Part shown: piece by piece, positions 38,597 to 48,766 of the stretch
Layout of the letters: every line of letters starts with the position of its first letter
Numbering within the stretch: position 1 is the stretch's first letter
Assembly: GCA_009746045.1 (NCBI GenBank)
Contig: RPFO01001094.1
Location: forward strand, 1-56,138
Direction: 5' to 3'
DNA from: Mesostigma viride
Taxonomy: Eukaryota; Streptophyta; Mesostigmatophyceae; Mesostigmatales; Mesostigmataceae
DNA length: 56,138 nucleotides
Translations under genes and position numbers: made by a program
The notes under the pieces: model-generated
What the model saw: the letters and a program-made list of their open reading frames with translations, nothing else
Database searches by the model: none
What the model was told of the DNA's origin: nothing

Positions 38597-39568
38597 TCAC
38601 GAGCGGTTCCTCCGCTCCCTCTCCTCCTTGTACTTCTGCAGCTGCAGGGCGCGCCTCCTGGCCCTCTCCCTCTCCTCCTCCGCGCGCGTGGTTTGGCGCG
38701 TGACGCGCTTGCTGGCCCTGCTCGACCCACTGCCCCCGCTGCCCCCGCTCCACCTGCTGCCGCTCGACCCGCCGCTCCTGCTCCTTGACCCGCTTCCGCC
38801 CCCCAGCCTGCTGCCGCTCGACCCGCCGCTCCTGCTCCTTGACCCGCTTCCGCCCCTGAGCCTGCTGCCGCTCGACCCGCTGCTGATGGTGATAACGGAG
38901 GGGGCGCGGCGGGCGCTGCTCTTGCGCGCGAACTGGGGGGGCAGGGGCGACTCGGATCGGCTCCTCTTCGCCGCGTGGGAGCGCGAGGTCCCCGGCGCCG
39001 TCTCTCCGCTCGTCTTCCTCGCTCGCTTCCTGCCCTTCTTGCCCGTCCACACCTCCCTCTCGCCCTGTTCCGTGCCCGGCACATAGTCGCCGCCCTCGCC
39101 GCTGTCCTCGGGCGGGGGGCTCCCGCTCTGGGAACTCCACATCCTCGCGACGTCCGACGGCGTGGGTTGGGGCGCGGGGCGCCTGCTGCGGGGCTGGAGC
39201 GGGGGCGGGGGCGCCACGTCGGCCCTCAGGGTCTGCAGCATCCCCTGGACCTCGGCGCGCAGGTTCTGGATGGTCAGCGCCCTCCTGTCCCTGTCCACCC
39301 GCCCCGTCAGGGGGTTGAGGATGTATCGCAGCTGATCGTTGGCCCAGTCGCGGGCGGTGGGCAGATGGGCGACGCCGTTCAGCGCGTACTCGTCGCGGTA
39401 GACGTTTCTGCCGTCGTCGTGGGTGATGGTGATCGCGGGCTCCCTCGCGAGGTTCACCGCCCACTCGCCGTCCGCGTCGGCTATCAGGGCGAGGCCTCTG
39501 AGCGTGGGGTGCCGCCTGCCCTGTGGCGGCAGGTGCGCCAGTTGCAGCAGGGCCAGGAGAGGGCCCAG
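38597..39568 (-). pseudogene. SR/GS-rich protein gene, 3' part separated by a transposon
   Basis: The frame codes about 323 residues, of which the ORF from 39,457 is only the part after a GTG. The first region includes a strand-rich domain (PAITITHDDGRNVYRDEY). The C-terminal region is arginine/serine/glycine rich with tandem units such as GSGSRSRSGGSSGSRLGG, a 54-bp DNA repeat at about 38,745-38,885, then a basic charged helix (EEERERARRRALQLQKYKEE). The start codon and first 16 codons lie at 46,485-46,532, on the far side of the 6.9-kb element. Removing the element and one CAG copy restores a single continuous frame, which is why I call it the same gene. It is interrupted now. Confidence 0.75.
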
Positions 39569-39689
39569 CAGCCCTAAGCTCGTCTGGATTTGTACTAGAA
39601 CACTACTACAAATTGAGATTTTTCAAACTTTGTTATTTAGGGCCTCTCGTAAGTCCAAAGCATGTAGGTTATTGTCCCAACATGTTGTG

Positions 39690-40390
39690 ACACCGTGACA
39701 CCGTGACACCGTGACACGGTGACACCATAACGCGAGTATTTTACGATTTTGTATGGTGTCACAAGGTAATGTGGCGCCCATGGGGTTGCAACAATGATAT
39801 TACATTGCCCAGAAGCACTGATTAACATGAGGTGACATTGTGACACCGTGACACCGTGACACCGTGACACGATGGCACCATAACGCTAGTATTTTACGAT
39901 TTTGTATGGTGTCACAAGGTAATGTGGCGCCCATGGGGTTGCAACAATGATATTACATTGCCCAGAAGCACTGATTAACATGAGGTGACATTGTGACACC
40001 GTGACACCGTGACACCGTGACACCGTGACACCGTTCGACACCGTGACACCGTGACACGATGGCACCATAACGCTAGTATTTTACGATTTTGTATGGTGTC
40101 ACAAGGTAATGTGGCGCCCATGGGGTTGCAACAATGATATTACATTGCCCAGAAGCACTGATTAACATGAGGTGACATTGTGACACCGTGACACCGTGAC
40201 ACCGTGACACCGTGACACGATGGCACCATAACGCTAGTATTTTACGATTTTGTATGGTGTCACAAGGTAATGTGGCGCCCATGGGGTTGCAACAATGATA
40301 TTACATTGCCCAGAAGCACTGATTAACATGAGGTGACATTGTGACACCGTGACATCGTGACATTGTGACACCGTGACAGCATGATAGTGA
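39690..40390. repeat. Higher-order satellite of GTGACACC blocks and a 140-bp spacer
   Basis: Short tandem units GTGACACC form blocks of 4 to 10 units. Each block is followed by an almost invariant spacer that begins with ACCATAACGCTAGTATTTTA, contains GTGGCGCCCATGGGGTTGCA and ends near GATTAACATGAGGTGACATT. The four spacers at about 39,730, 39,880, 40,065 and 40,225 are nearly identical. Confidence 0.9.
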
Positions 40391-40739
40391 CAATATGACA
40401 CGATAGCACTAGCATTTCATGATTTTGTTGTTTAGTGCCAAAAAGTATTAACGCAACATTAATGTATTATGCAACCATGTATAAATAAAAGAAAATTTAT
40501 GAATATGATGGATGACCAATAATCCCTAGTACATGGCCTAGCAAACTTGCATCTGCCAACTGTGTCTCTCTGCCTCTTTAATATCAAATGCAAGATAAAA
40601 TAATGTATATTAGCTTAAACTTACCTGACAATGATTTGCATACAGCTTTTTTTAATGCAGAATCTGGTGCCAAGCAAATGCCGTATCAAAACCATACATG
40701 CCCAATCTAATATGAACCATAATAATCGTGTTGCCCCGA

Positions 40740-41700
40740 CTCGTCTACATCTTGCGAGTAGGGTGGCCTTTTCCGCGGTGGAGCCTGGGCATGTGCCAGG
40801 TTGTGGGGCCGGCCGGACGTGGGCGTTGTAGGCCCACGTCCCTTGCTCATCAAAATTGCTATGACCCATGAAATGAGAATCCCTGGCTGCATAACCTCCT
40901 CCCTCATCATGATGTTGCCAGTCTTGCTCCCCGGCGGCCTTGGGGATTTGGGGCCTCGGCTTTGTCTTCCTTGGAGATCTCCTTAGAGGGGGGGCTGCGG
41001 CATAACGGTAAGTGCCGTCATTGTAATGCTGCACGGGCTCAGGGTTCTCAACGTAGGTGGTTTGTTGCAATGTGCCGCGACCTCAAGGCTGATGTGGATC
41101 AGCTGCCGACCCTTCGCCAGGCTGTGGATCGTACATGCCGGCATGGTATACATAAGCATTGGCCGCTTGCCTGCCAGCGGCAGTAGGCTGGGCATGCATT
41201 CCTTGGTCGTACGGCGCGTACACACCGTGCTCGCCGTACGGTTCCCCCTCCCGATCCAGCTGCCTCGGCCCATCCATTGCGACTGCGCGCGCGCGTGGCT
41301 CTTGTTGACGGTGTGCTGGTTGCAGTCCTGTCACTTGGCCATGGGCCGCGCTGAAGCTTTCGCGTTGCCCCAACGCGGCAGGCGCAGCGGGCCGGCGAAG
41401 CTCCGTGCCAACGCCAGTGCTGGAGCTGGGTGCAGCACTTGCTGGGGTGGATGGCATTCTTCGTTGGTTCTCCAAAGCATTGACCCTCTCGGTCAGGGCC
41501 TTAACCTTGACGTACACGTGCGATTTCTTATTCCCCCGCCCTTCATCACCTACGGGTGTCCCCGCATCAACTGCGCTCTCAGTCTCCTCCCCCGTTGGCC
41601 GTGCTACGCCCGTTCCATCGTCATGCTCCGCACACAACGGTCTGAAAGTGCCAAAAAACAGCCTTATAACTCCTGTACGATGCAAATATTGTCGAAACAT
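40740..41700 (-). CDS. Proline/tyrosine-rich protein in the transposon, frameshift near 41,075
   Basis: The upstream frame (41,700 to 41,083) reads KVKALTERVNALENQRR, a short coiled coil, then a long low-complexity region with YAPYDQGMHAQP and YVYHAGMYDPQP. The downstream frame (41,070 on) continues the same style (VENPEPVQHYNDGTYRYAAA, then PLRRSPRKTKPRPQIP). The similar composition on both sides of the shift argues for one gene. The C-terminus has basic RSPRKTKPRP, which could bind DNA. It may be an accessory ORF of the transposon. No homologous domain is recognised. Confidence 0.45.
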
Positions 41701-41934
41701 GCTAGATCTTGGTAGGTAGCATGTTCAGGACACCAGTAGAAGGATTGCAACTTTCCGGACTTACCGGACCTCAGCTGACCTATTTTTGGCATTTCTATTT
41801 TTAGCAGTTTTCCAGATTTTAATATAAACAAATACATTCTAATATGCAAATAAAGAGTTCTTGACCTGGCTGTTTGCAAGTAAGTTGATACTCATGACTA
41901 ATGACTGTACACAAGATCTGATGGTCATCCAACC

Positions 41935-42445
41935 GCATTTGGTAACAAAATGCCACCAAATGCTAGCAAAAATGTGCGTTTTTTGTATTTTTCATCACAT
42001 TTCATTGCAGTTTCCATACAAGCTGTGCTCGGTTGAGGCTGGAAACTTGTAGGCATCTTAAACATCATTATTCTAGACATCCCACAAAAATTCAGGTCCA
42101 TCATAGGGTATTTGATGTCAGTTTGCTCACAAATGTTACCAAAAATGCACGTTTTTCGTATTTTTCATCACATTCCATGGCAGTTTCCATACAAGATGTG
42201 CTCAGTTCAGGCTGGAAACTTGCATGCATCTTTGCCATCATTATTTTAGACATTCCACAAAAATTCAGAACCATCAGAGGGTATTTGATGTCAGTTTGCT
42301 CACAAATGTTACCAAAAATGCACGTTTTTCGTATTTTTCATCACATTTCAGTGCAGTTTCCGTACAAGATGTGCTCTGTTGAGGCTGGAAACTTGCATGC
42401 ATCTTAGCCATCATGATTTTAGACATTCCACAAAAATTCAGGCCC
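41935..42445. repeat. About 174-bp tandem repeat in the transposon
   Basis: Three copies of a unit containing CGTTTTTCGTATTTTTCATC, CAGTTTCCATACAAGATGTG and GAGGCTGGAAACTTGCATGC occur at about 41,968, 42,143 and 42,317 with high similarity. The DNA from there to 43,000 has no gene. Confidence 0.85.
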
Positions 42446-43048
42446 ATCATGTTCTATTTGGTAGAGTTATCAATGCCATACCTGCCAGTTTCCATTACAA
42501 ATTCTTACCCATGGATGCGAAACTGCCAGTGTGGAATATCAAGGAGACAATCTGGTCAACTCAAATAAGATGACTCACTAAAACATGGAAACCATTCACG
42601 AGTGATGTAAGACAACCCGTCCAGGAGACATACATAAAAGTTCATTGATATAGACACAGCTGACAATATGCACATGTGGCCATGTGGATGCTCACGCAAT
42701 TTCTATTATACGGAGGAGCTTGCTGAACATAATATTGGCAGCTGTCGCATGCATGGCTAGAAAGGTCATTTTACACGTGCACCCACAGCATGCCAAGTAA
42801 TGTAGTTGCAAATTACTCAACACGCGGCATGGCGCTGATGCGTTTGCGCGCCCTCATCTCGGTATCGCTAGCTAGGAGGTAGTGGCACCTCCCTGCACAA
42901 TCTCTGCCTGACCTTGTCAGCCTTCATGCACTGTGTCAACATGGACACCCCCACACCCTTGCCCTTGGCATCACAGCCAAGCTTTCGACGGTGGTTGGTG
43001 AAGCTCTTGGTGTCCTCCTTGCGCATGTGGTGCATGTGCAAGTTACTA

Positions 43049-43210
43049 AGTGAGTGAGTGAGTGAGTGAGTGAGTGAGTGAGTGAGTGAGTGAGTGAGTG
43101 AGTGAGTGAGTGAGTGAGTGAGTGAGTGAGTGAGTGAGTGAGTGAGTGAGTGAGTGAGTGAGTGAGTGAGTGAGTGAGTGAGTGAGTGAGTGAGTGAGTG
43201 CGTGCGTGAG

Positions 43211-43262
<52 letters not shown>

Positions 43263-44022
43263 TGGTGTGTGCGTGCGTGCGTGGTGGTGGTGGTGGTGGT
43301 GGGTGGGTGGGTGGGTGGGTGGGTGGGTGGGTGGGTGGGTGGGTGGGTGGGTGGGTGGGTGGGTGGGTGGGTGGGTGGGTGGGTGGGTGGGTGGGTGGGT
43401 GGGTGGGTGGGTGGGTGGGTGGGTGGGTGGGTGGGTGGGTGGGTGGGTGGGTGGGTGGTGGGTGGGTGGGTGGGGGGGTGGGTGGGTGGGTGGGTGGGTG
43501 GGTGGGTGGGTGGGTGGGTGGGTGGGTGGGTGGGTGGGTGGGTGGGTGGGTGGGTGGGTGGGTGGGTGGGTGGGTGGGTGGGTGGGTGGGTGGGTGGGTG
43601 GGTGGGTGAGTGAGTGAGGGAGTGAGTCCACGAGTGAGTGAGTCCACGAGTGAGTTCACGAGGGAGGAGGGGAGGGAGGGAGGGAGGGAGGGAGGGAGGG
43701 AGGGAGGGAGGGAGGGAGGGAGGGGGAGGAGGGAGGGAGGGAGGGAGGGAGGGAGGGAGGGAGGGAGGGAGGGAGGGAGGGAGGGAGGGAGGGAGGGAGG
43801 GAGGGAGGGAGGGAGGGAGGGAGGGAGGGAGGGAGGAGGGAGGGAGGAGGGAGGGAGGGAGGGAGGGAGGGAGGAGGGAGGGAGGGAGGGAGGGAGGAGG
43901 GAGGGAGGGAGGAGGGAGGGAGGGGGAGGGAGGGAGGGAGGGAGGGAGGGAGGGAGGGAGGGAGGGAGGGAGGGAGGGAGGGAGGGAGGGAGGGAGGGAG
44001 GGAGGGAGGGAGGAAGGGAGTG
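43049..44022. repeat. Compound tetranucleotide satellite (GTGA)n-(GTGC)n-(GTGG)n-(GGGA)n
   Basis: About 150 bp of GTGA repeats pass through a short GTGC block, then about 300 bp of GTGG repeats, a transitional GTGA segment and about 350 bp of GGGA repeats with GGA interruptions. Each block differs from the previous by one base in the unit. Long H/P- or G/W-rich frames on all strands through it are products of the repeat. Confidence 0.95.
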
Positions 44023-44980
44023 GATCGGTCACTCACAGCAGTTTATTCCCACCCCAGCAGGGCCCCTCCCTCACATCCGGCTGCAAAATCTGCTTGATGT
44101 CGCTTCTCTCTAGAATAAGCCGCACAGCCCTGATGCGAGCAAACGGCTCGCCATCATACTGTCGCTCACTGATGCTTTATACGCGCTTTCCGTAAGATGA
44201 AAACATGACGGAAAAGAGAGACTCGGGGAAAGGGGATACGGTGAAATACTTGTCTGCTACCGGCCGGGGTTTCAACAGCGAAGAAATTCGCACCTGAATG
44301 TGCACATACCACTCCGTCACGTCGACAACGGTCTTGCATCGCAATCGTTTCACAGACGCGGCAGCAAAAATTGCTGGCGGCATTGACATGCTCGCCGCAG
44401 TTAACGAACGTGCGGAGGTCCGTTTTAGCCCCTGACGCCACGGCGTCTTTGATGCCAAGAACGCCTGCAAAAGACACGATATCGGGCACAAAAGCACTTA
44501 AAAACGGATTACGGGTCTGCGACGCCTGGCCCAGCCTAGAAATTGGATTAAAAATCGCGCCAGCTCGGTTAAAGCAAACTGAGCCGGTAATGAAAAAAGT
44601 GCTTCGGTCAAGGCCTTAAAAACTAAAAAATGCGTCGGTTAGTGTCAAAAACCAGATGTTAGGGCGACTTTCATCGGGAAAATTTTTTGCTGCAGGTAGG
44701 TGGGGTCGAGAGAAAATCGGCGACAAAACAGGCACCCACCTGTGAATGACGCCAAAATGCCGAAGGACTCCGCAGAATTTGTGGCGAAAAAAAATAACGG
44801 CAAGTAATATATGACCCTAGGAGCATACACTAAAATTTCCAGCCTCGATACTGCCTTTTTATTCGCTAGCCATTCTTAGCTATCCTGACCAGAATGGCCG
44901 ATGAATGGTTGATAATTTCCTCGGGGATTGAAAGGAAATACCTGCTGCACACCTTGTGACATCGGTTGTGACACCCATGT

Positions 44981-45247
44981 CTCAACATGTTTGTAGTTGG
45001 TGTCTCGGTGTCTCAGAAACTCGTGGTCCGCATTGAGTGGGTGTCACGGTGTCACGACATCTGATTGGCCCGGTTCAGATTCGCCCCAAATTAAAAAAAA
45101 AAAAAAACGAATTAAAAAAAAATTAAAAAAAAAACGAATCTGAACCGGGCCAATCAGATGTCGTGACACCGTGACACCCACTCAATGCGGACCACGAGTT
45201 TCTGAGACACCGAGACACCAACTACAAACCAACTACAAACATGTTGA
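44981..45247. repeat. Fold-back sequence, about 103-bp arms with A-rich loop
   Basis: The left arm runs from CTCAACATGTTTGTAGTTGG (44,981) to GGTTCAGATTCG (45,083). The right arm, from CGAATCTGAACC (45,135), is its inverse. The right arm has an extra 10-bp duplication (CCAACTACAAA). The 51-base loop is almost only A with short ATT blocks. The arms contain the GTGACACC unit of the satellite described for this element, so the fold-back probably spread with that family. Confidence 0.85.
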
Positions 45248-45492
45248 GACACCGTGACACCGTGCGCTTTCACCCCGAATTCACGAGAGCGGCAGCGATG
45301 GTGATCGCTGCCAAATGAGGTAACATGGGCTAAACAACTCGGGCAGACCGGGCTGGCGTGACATCCCGGTCTGCCATGTTAGATTCCCCCCCCACATGGC
45401 GTGGGGATCTACGTTTGCCATCTGCCAACGTAGAAATAGATGGGGAGGGGGGGGACAAATGATGTTTGCAACATTGCCCAGTTGACATAGCC

Positions 45493-45870
45493 ATGGCGAG
45501 ACCCGGCGTTTTCATGGAGCCCAGTGCGGGGGCGCTGGGTTGGCAGGTTTTGGGAATGTTCTTCTTGCTATTACTCCTGGGCGTCGTCGTGTTCAATATG
45601 ATGGCGAGGCGCGGGGTCCGGTTATCTGCAGCCGCCGTGTTGGCGAAATGCACCCAGGATTCGTCCTTGGCTGCGGCACTTTGCAGGGACTGGGACTGTG
45701 GTTGTGGCCGCCATTGTTTGAGAAGCGTGCATTTCGAGGAGCTCAGGACGATGAGGACCGAAATGTGGTCTAAGAAGCCTGCGGATCGGAAAGAGTTTAT
45801 AAAGAACCAGCTTTTTCAGGCCGGCCAGCGAGAAACTGAAATCCCGGCAAGTGATTTCATGACAAAGTGA
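45493..45870 (+). CDS. Transposase-like N-terminal fragment with a membrane-like segment
   Basis: After a hydrophobic stretch (VLGMFFLLLLLGVVVF) the protein reads LAAALCRDWDCGCGRHCLRS and then VHFEELRTMRTEMWSKKPAD, which resembles the cysteine-rich N-terminal region seen in the HGKG-type DDE transposases such as the one at 3,413-6,897. There is no catalytic region in this element. The frame could be the first exon of a transposase whose remainder was lost, or an accessory protein. The hydrophobic stretch is unusual for such a role. I regard the identification as weak. Confidence 0.35.
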   Translation: MARPGVFMEPSAGALGWQVLGMFFLLLLLGVVVFNMMARRGVRLSAAAVLAKCTQDSSLAAALCRDWDCGCGRHCLRSVHFEELRTMRTEMWSKKPADRKEFIKNQLFQAGQRETEIPASDFMTK

Positions 45871-46178
45871 TTTTGATGGTTGCTTGCATGCATATTAAGT
45901 GAGACAACTATTCCTGGACGCATGGCGTGCCAACATATATAAGTTGTATATTATATTATTAAATATATAAGTTGTTACCAGATATTAATCACATGCCCTA
46001 TTGAAGCGACGTTGGACCGCATAAACGAGGAATGGCTGAACTTGTCATGACCCGGCAAGGTACCTACACGCACAACAAGAATACATCAACATGAGACGAT
46101 ATATGGTGAGATGACCGAGATGTATGGAGAAATGAATGTCTCTACTAGGATTATTATGAAGGTGTATACGTGGTATTT

Positions 46179-46373
46179 GCGGTGTCACGGTGTCACGGTG
46201 TCACGGTGTCACGGTGTCACGGTGTCAGAAGCATAGGTAAAACTTGCAATGACCCATTGAATACATCATCCCCATTAATAATCACTGCATACCTGCAAAG
46301 ATGTGTGTTTATATGCATTTTGAGGTGTCACGGTGTCACGGTGTCACGATGTCACGGTGTCACGGGTCCTATG
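46179..46373. repeat. GTGTCACG repeats near the right end of the transposon
   Basis: Two blocks (46,180-46,226 and 46,324-46,367) of five to six GTGTCACG units, in the inverse orientation to the GTGACACC blocks near the left end, so that the element as a whole is symmetric at its ends. Confidence 0.85.
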
Positions 46374-46484
46374 AACTTCCCCTTCCTCAGAGACTTAAGT
46401 GGAAACTTTAAATTCAATAAAATACAACTTTTCAAAATGAACTACAAATTGCGTGTTCTAGTACAAATCCAGACGAGCTTAGGG

Positions 46485-46532
46485 CAGGTTGTGCAGGTCG
46501 TTTTCGGCGGTGACTTGCGTGTTCCTGGGCAT
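46485..46532 (-). pseudogene. SR/GS-rich protein gene, 5' part
   Basis: These 16 codons (MPRNTQVTAENDLHNL) include the ATG at 46,532 and the CTG that is one copy of the target-site duplication. They match in frame with 39,568 downwards once the element is removed. Without the 6.9-kb insert the gene would span about 340 codons. The promoter side is AT-rich: TATACATAG lies at about 46,541. Confidence 0.75.
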
Positions 46533-46569
46533 GGCTGGCTATGTATATGGAGGAGGTTCGTTTATTATT

Positions 46570-46836
46570 TCACAGCGACATCTGGTTCTCGTCGGCGTCC
46601 CAGGAGTGGTACGCCACCTGGTGGCGCAGGATGCAGTGCCCGGGGAGGCTGTCCCACGTGTGGGGCGGAGTGTCTTTGAGCAGGCGCCAGACGTTGTACT
46701 CGCCGTTCCGGTCGAAGCAGACGGTCTTGAGGTATCCGGTCTGTATCCTCGGCCGCTCGTCGGGGGGAAGCTCGGCCAGCTCCTCGATCGACCAGCCGGA
46801 TGACAGGAAGTCCTGGAGGGTCCACTCGACTACCAT
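46570..46836 (-). CDS. Small protein, function unknown
   Basis: The protein has 88 residues: VVEWTLQDFLSSGWSIEELA, then YLKTVCFDRNGEYNVWRLLK and HCILRHQVAYHSWDADENQM. It appears compact and folded, with alternating hydrophobic positions and no membrane segment. The start codon is within the motif ATTAAAAAATGG, an A-rich box also found at several other viral starts. No family is recognised. It lies just beyond the 5' part of the interrupted gene and both are on the minus strand. Confidence 0.55.
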   Translation of the reverse strand: MVVEWTLQDFLSSGWSIEELAELPPDERPRIQTGYLKTVCFDRNGEYNVWRLLKDTPPHTWDSLPGHCILRHQVAYHSWDADENQMSL

Positions 46837-46966
46837 TTTTTAATTAGAAATGCGAGGATTTAGGTGGTGCATTTGACGCGCCTATCCGACCTACTAATCA
46901 GTGTGAATGAGTGACGCGTTTATTTGGAGTTGTAATATTTCTCTTTATTGATGCAAACATGTGAAG

Positions 46967-47895
46967 ATGTCGACAGCTATTATCGAGTATTTGCAGCCGT
47001 CCGCTCCCTTGGCAGAAGGCACGGACGACCCGTTCGCGAACAAGATCCGGGTGACGCCGGATGGGATGGTGTCTGTAATAGACATTATTAAATGCATTTT
47101 ATTCATGAGCGACGACGGCGCCCTTTCACGCAATTCCGCCACCCACGCCAGCACTGCCCTCTTACGCCTCCGGGAGGAGCACAGGGAGGTTGACTCTGTC
47201 ATAGTCAACCAACGATTTGCCGGCCCCGGTCAGCGAGACACCCCTGTCGCGGACCGGCTGGGGATCATTCAGATCATCCAGCTGCTGCCCGGGAAGAAGG
47301 CCGCGAGCTTCCGCCTTAACATGGCGGTCCTGCTGGAGCGGTACCTGGAGGTGGACCCTGCTCTTATCCAGGACCTGCTGGATAGGTACGAGGAGAAAAC
47401 GGGACAGGAGTTCGTCCCCTTGGACCGCGCGAGGGTGAAGGCGGCCCCCAGGGTGAAGAGCTGCGAGGAGACAAAACTGAACATGCGCGCCATAAGGGAC
47501 AGCGCGGGTTCCGGGAAGCCGGTGCCCCCCGGGTGTACGCGGCGGTCAACAACCTGGGCAACCAGCTCGTCACCGGGTACGATCAGACCGCGGATTACAG
47601 GCGTGACCAGGGGCTGACGAGGAGGAGCCAGGCGACAAGGGACACTTTCTCGGACTCTATGAGCGGCGTGATGTTCGTATTCCACGACCGCCACCGGGCG
47701 ATGGTGGAAAAGGGGGGCAGCCCGGAGAAGGCGGCCACGGCCATCTTGGAGGCCCTTGGCCCCGGTCTGGAGAAGCTGGGATACTACGATGAGGCGCGCG
47801 AGTACCGCGGGCCGGAGTGGGCCGAGACGAACAAGCGCCTGATGCTGGAGAACAGGAGCTACAACCGCGAGGAGCGGCTGAAGCTGGCCGCCTGA
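46967..47895 (+). CDS. BRO/KilA-like DNA-binding protein, frameshift near 47,527
   Basis: The N-terminal domain is very close to that of the intact copy at 32,810: NKIRVTPDGMVSVIDIIKCI, RDTPVADRLGIIQIIQLLPG and FRLNMAVLLERYL. The frame changes at a C6 run (about 47,524-47,530), where one base is missing. The next frame gives VYAAVNNLGNQLVTGYD and a C-terminal helical region ending REERLKLAA. The intact copy shows GLHDLAKEPV and ADNKRLMEGNR, matching the sense LGYYDEAREY and ETNKRLMLENR here. So this is a full-length relative and not a fragment. The ATG at 46,967 is the first of the frame. Confidence 0.65.
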
Positions 47896-47896
47896 G

Positions 47897-48370
47897 TCAC
47901 AGGACGTCATCCCACCCGCCCAGTACCCCGCTGCCCCTGGGATGCACCCGGAAGACCCCCTCGCTGATGATGACGTCCCTCTCGGGGCGCTCGGAGGCGA
48001 AGTAGACGGCCATGCTCGAGTAGGAGCAGTACTTCATGAGCAGGTCGGGGGGCACGTCGATACATCGCAACCCGGTGACGAGGTGGATGGGCTCCTCCGT
48101 CATATCGGGCGACCACCCCTTGAGGCTGTCGAGGGCGACGGCGAGGGACTCGAGGGTGGTACACCGCTCATCGACTGCCCTGAGCACCCTGGCGGCTATG
48201 GCGAACCTCTTGGCGTCCCCTCGGTCGGCGAAGGCCATGACGTGCTCCTTCGCTCCCACGCCCACGCTCAAGAGCCTCTTCTTTACCGTGTCCACCAGCA
48301 CGACGGGGTTGCTTTTCCCGGTCTTTTCCTGGCATACGGGGGTCCAGACGCGCACCACGGCGGCCTGCAT
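47897..48370 (-). CDS. Unknown protein of 157 residues
   Basis: Reading from the ATG at 48,370 gives QAAVVRVWTPVCQEKTGKSN, then a strand-rich region (VVLVDTVKKRLLSVGVGAKE) and near the end AVYFASERPERDVIISEGVF and GVLGGWDDVL. No domain is recognised. The upstream motif GGGAAAAAATGG (minus strand, 48,388-48,400) is an A-rich promoter candidate. The stop lies one base from the convergent BRO-like gene's stop, as in many tightly packed viral genomes. Confidence 0.55.
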   Translation of the reverse strand: MQAAVVRVWTPVCQEKTGKSNPVVLVDTVKKRLLSVGVGAKEHVMAFADRGDAKRFAIAARVLRAVDERCTTLESLAVALDSLKGWSPDMTEEPIHLVTGLRCIDVPPDLLMKYCSYSSMAVYFASERPERDVIISEGVFRVHPRGSGVLGGWDDVL

Positions 48371-48387
48371 CGCACACACAGCCAGCT

Positions 48388-48400
48388 TCCATTTTTTCCC
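48388..48400 (-). promoter_or_regulatory. A-rich motif GGGAAAAAATGG upstream of 48,370
   Basis: The same A-run, five to nine A after a G/C-rich triplet, lies before the genes starting at 46,836, 53,420, 54,655, 54,732, 55,323 and 55,961. It is a candidate promoter for the right-hand group of genes. Confidence 0.45.
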
Positions 48401-48416
48401 CTCTTCCCGTGCCGCG

Positions 48417-48680
48417 TCACACCGGCGACTGGTCGCGGGACACCCGGAAGAACATGTCGTAGCCGCCGGGTGCCGCCGGGTTGGCGACGCGGTATTCGAG
48501 CACAGGTTCGCCCGCGTCGTCGTAGGTGGATGCGAAGTGTCCGAACGAGCCGAACGCGAAGGGGTTGGTGGCCCCCAGCCTGTCCCCGTTTCCGAACGTG
48601 ATCGTGTCCCCGACGGTGAGGTTGTTCACCTCCCTGTTGGCGGTGGTCATCGCGCGCTGACGGATACCGCTGGCCCTCAT
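48417..48680 (-). CDS. Small strand-rich protein, function unknown
   Basis: The product has 87 residues with MTTANREVNNLTVGDTITFG near residue 11 and LEYRVANPAAPGGYDMFFRV towards the end. Alternating polar and hydrophobic residues suggest a beta fold, as in small virion proteins. The start at 48,680 may be replaced by the inner ATG at 48,650. The neighbours on the minus strand, including the fibre-like proteins to the right, suggest a structural role, which is inference. Confidence 0.5.
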   Translation of the reverse strand: MRASGIRQRAMTTANREVNNLTVGDTITFGNGDRLGATNPFAFGSFGHFASTYDDAGEPVLEYRVANPAAPGGYDMFFRVSRDQSPV

Positions 48681-48766
48681 TTTCGGTTGGGGCTTGGCGC
48701 GTTTATCGGGTTCCGTAAATTATGTTCGTTGATGCATGACACGCGCGCGACGCCTCGTCGGCGGCT

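Larger units (their letters stand above)
39572..46484. mobile_element. 6.9-kb transposable element inserted in a viral gene
   Basis: The first 32 bases at the left end (CCCTAAGCTCGTCTGGATTT plus GTACTAGAACAC) are repeated exactly, inverted, at the right end (46,453-46,484). The inverted similarity continues less well to about 60 bp. A CAG direct repeat flanks it (39,569-39,571 and 46,485-46,487), as expected for a 3-bp target duplication. Inside are host-style satellites, a fold-back sequence, one proline-rich gene and an N-terminal transposase-like fragment. No complete transposase is present, so the element is either non-autonomous or carries its transposase on another copy. The AT-rich, repeat-filled interior differs sharply from the flanking GC-rich viral DNA. 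Confidence 0.9.

Noticed and set aside
42868-44113. Several long frames through the tetranucleotide satellite (THPP, LTHS, GWVG and EGGR repeats)
   Set aside because: All are direct products of the repeat in every frame and strand and have no start context.
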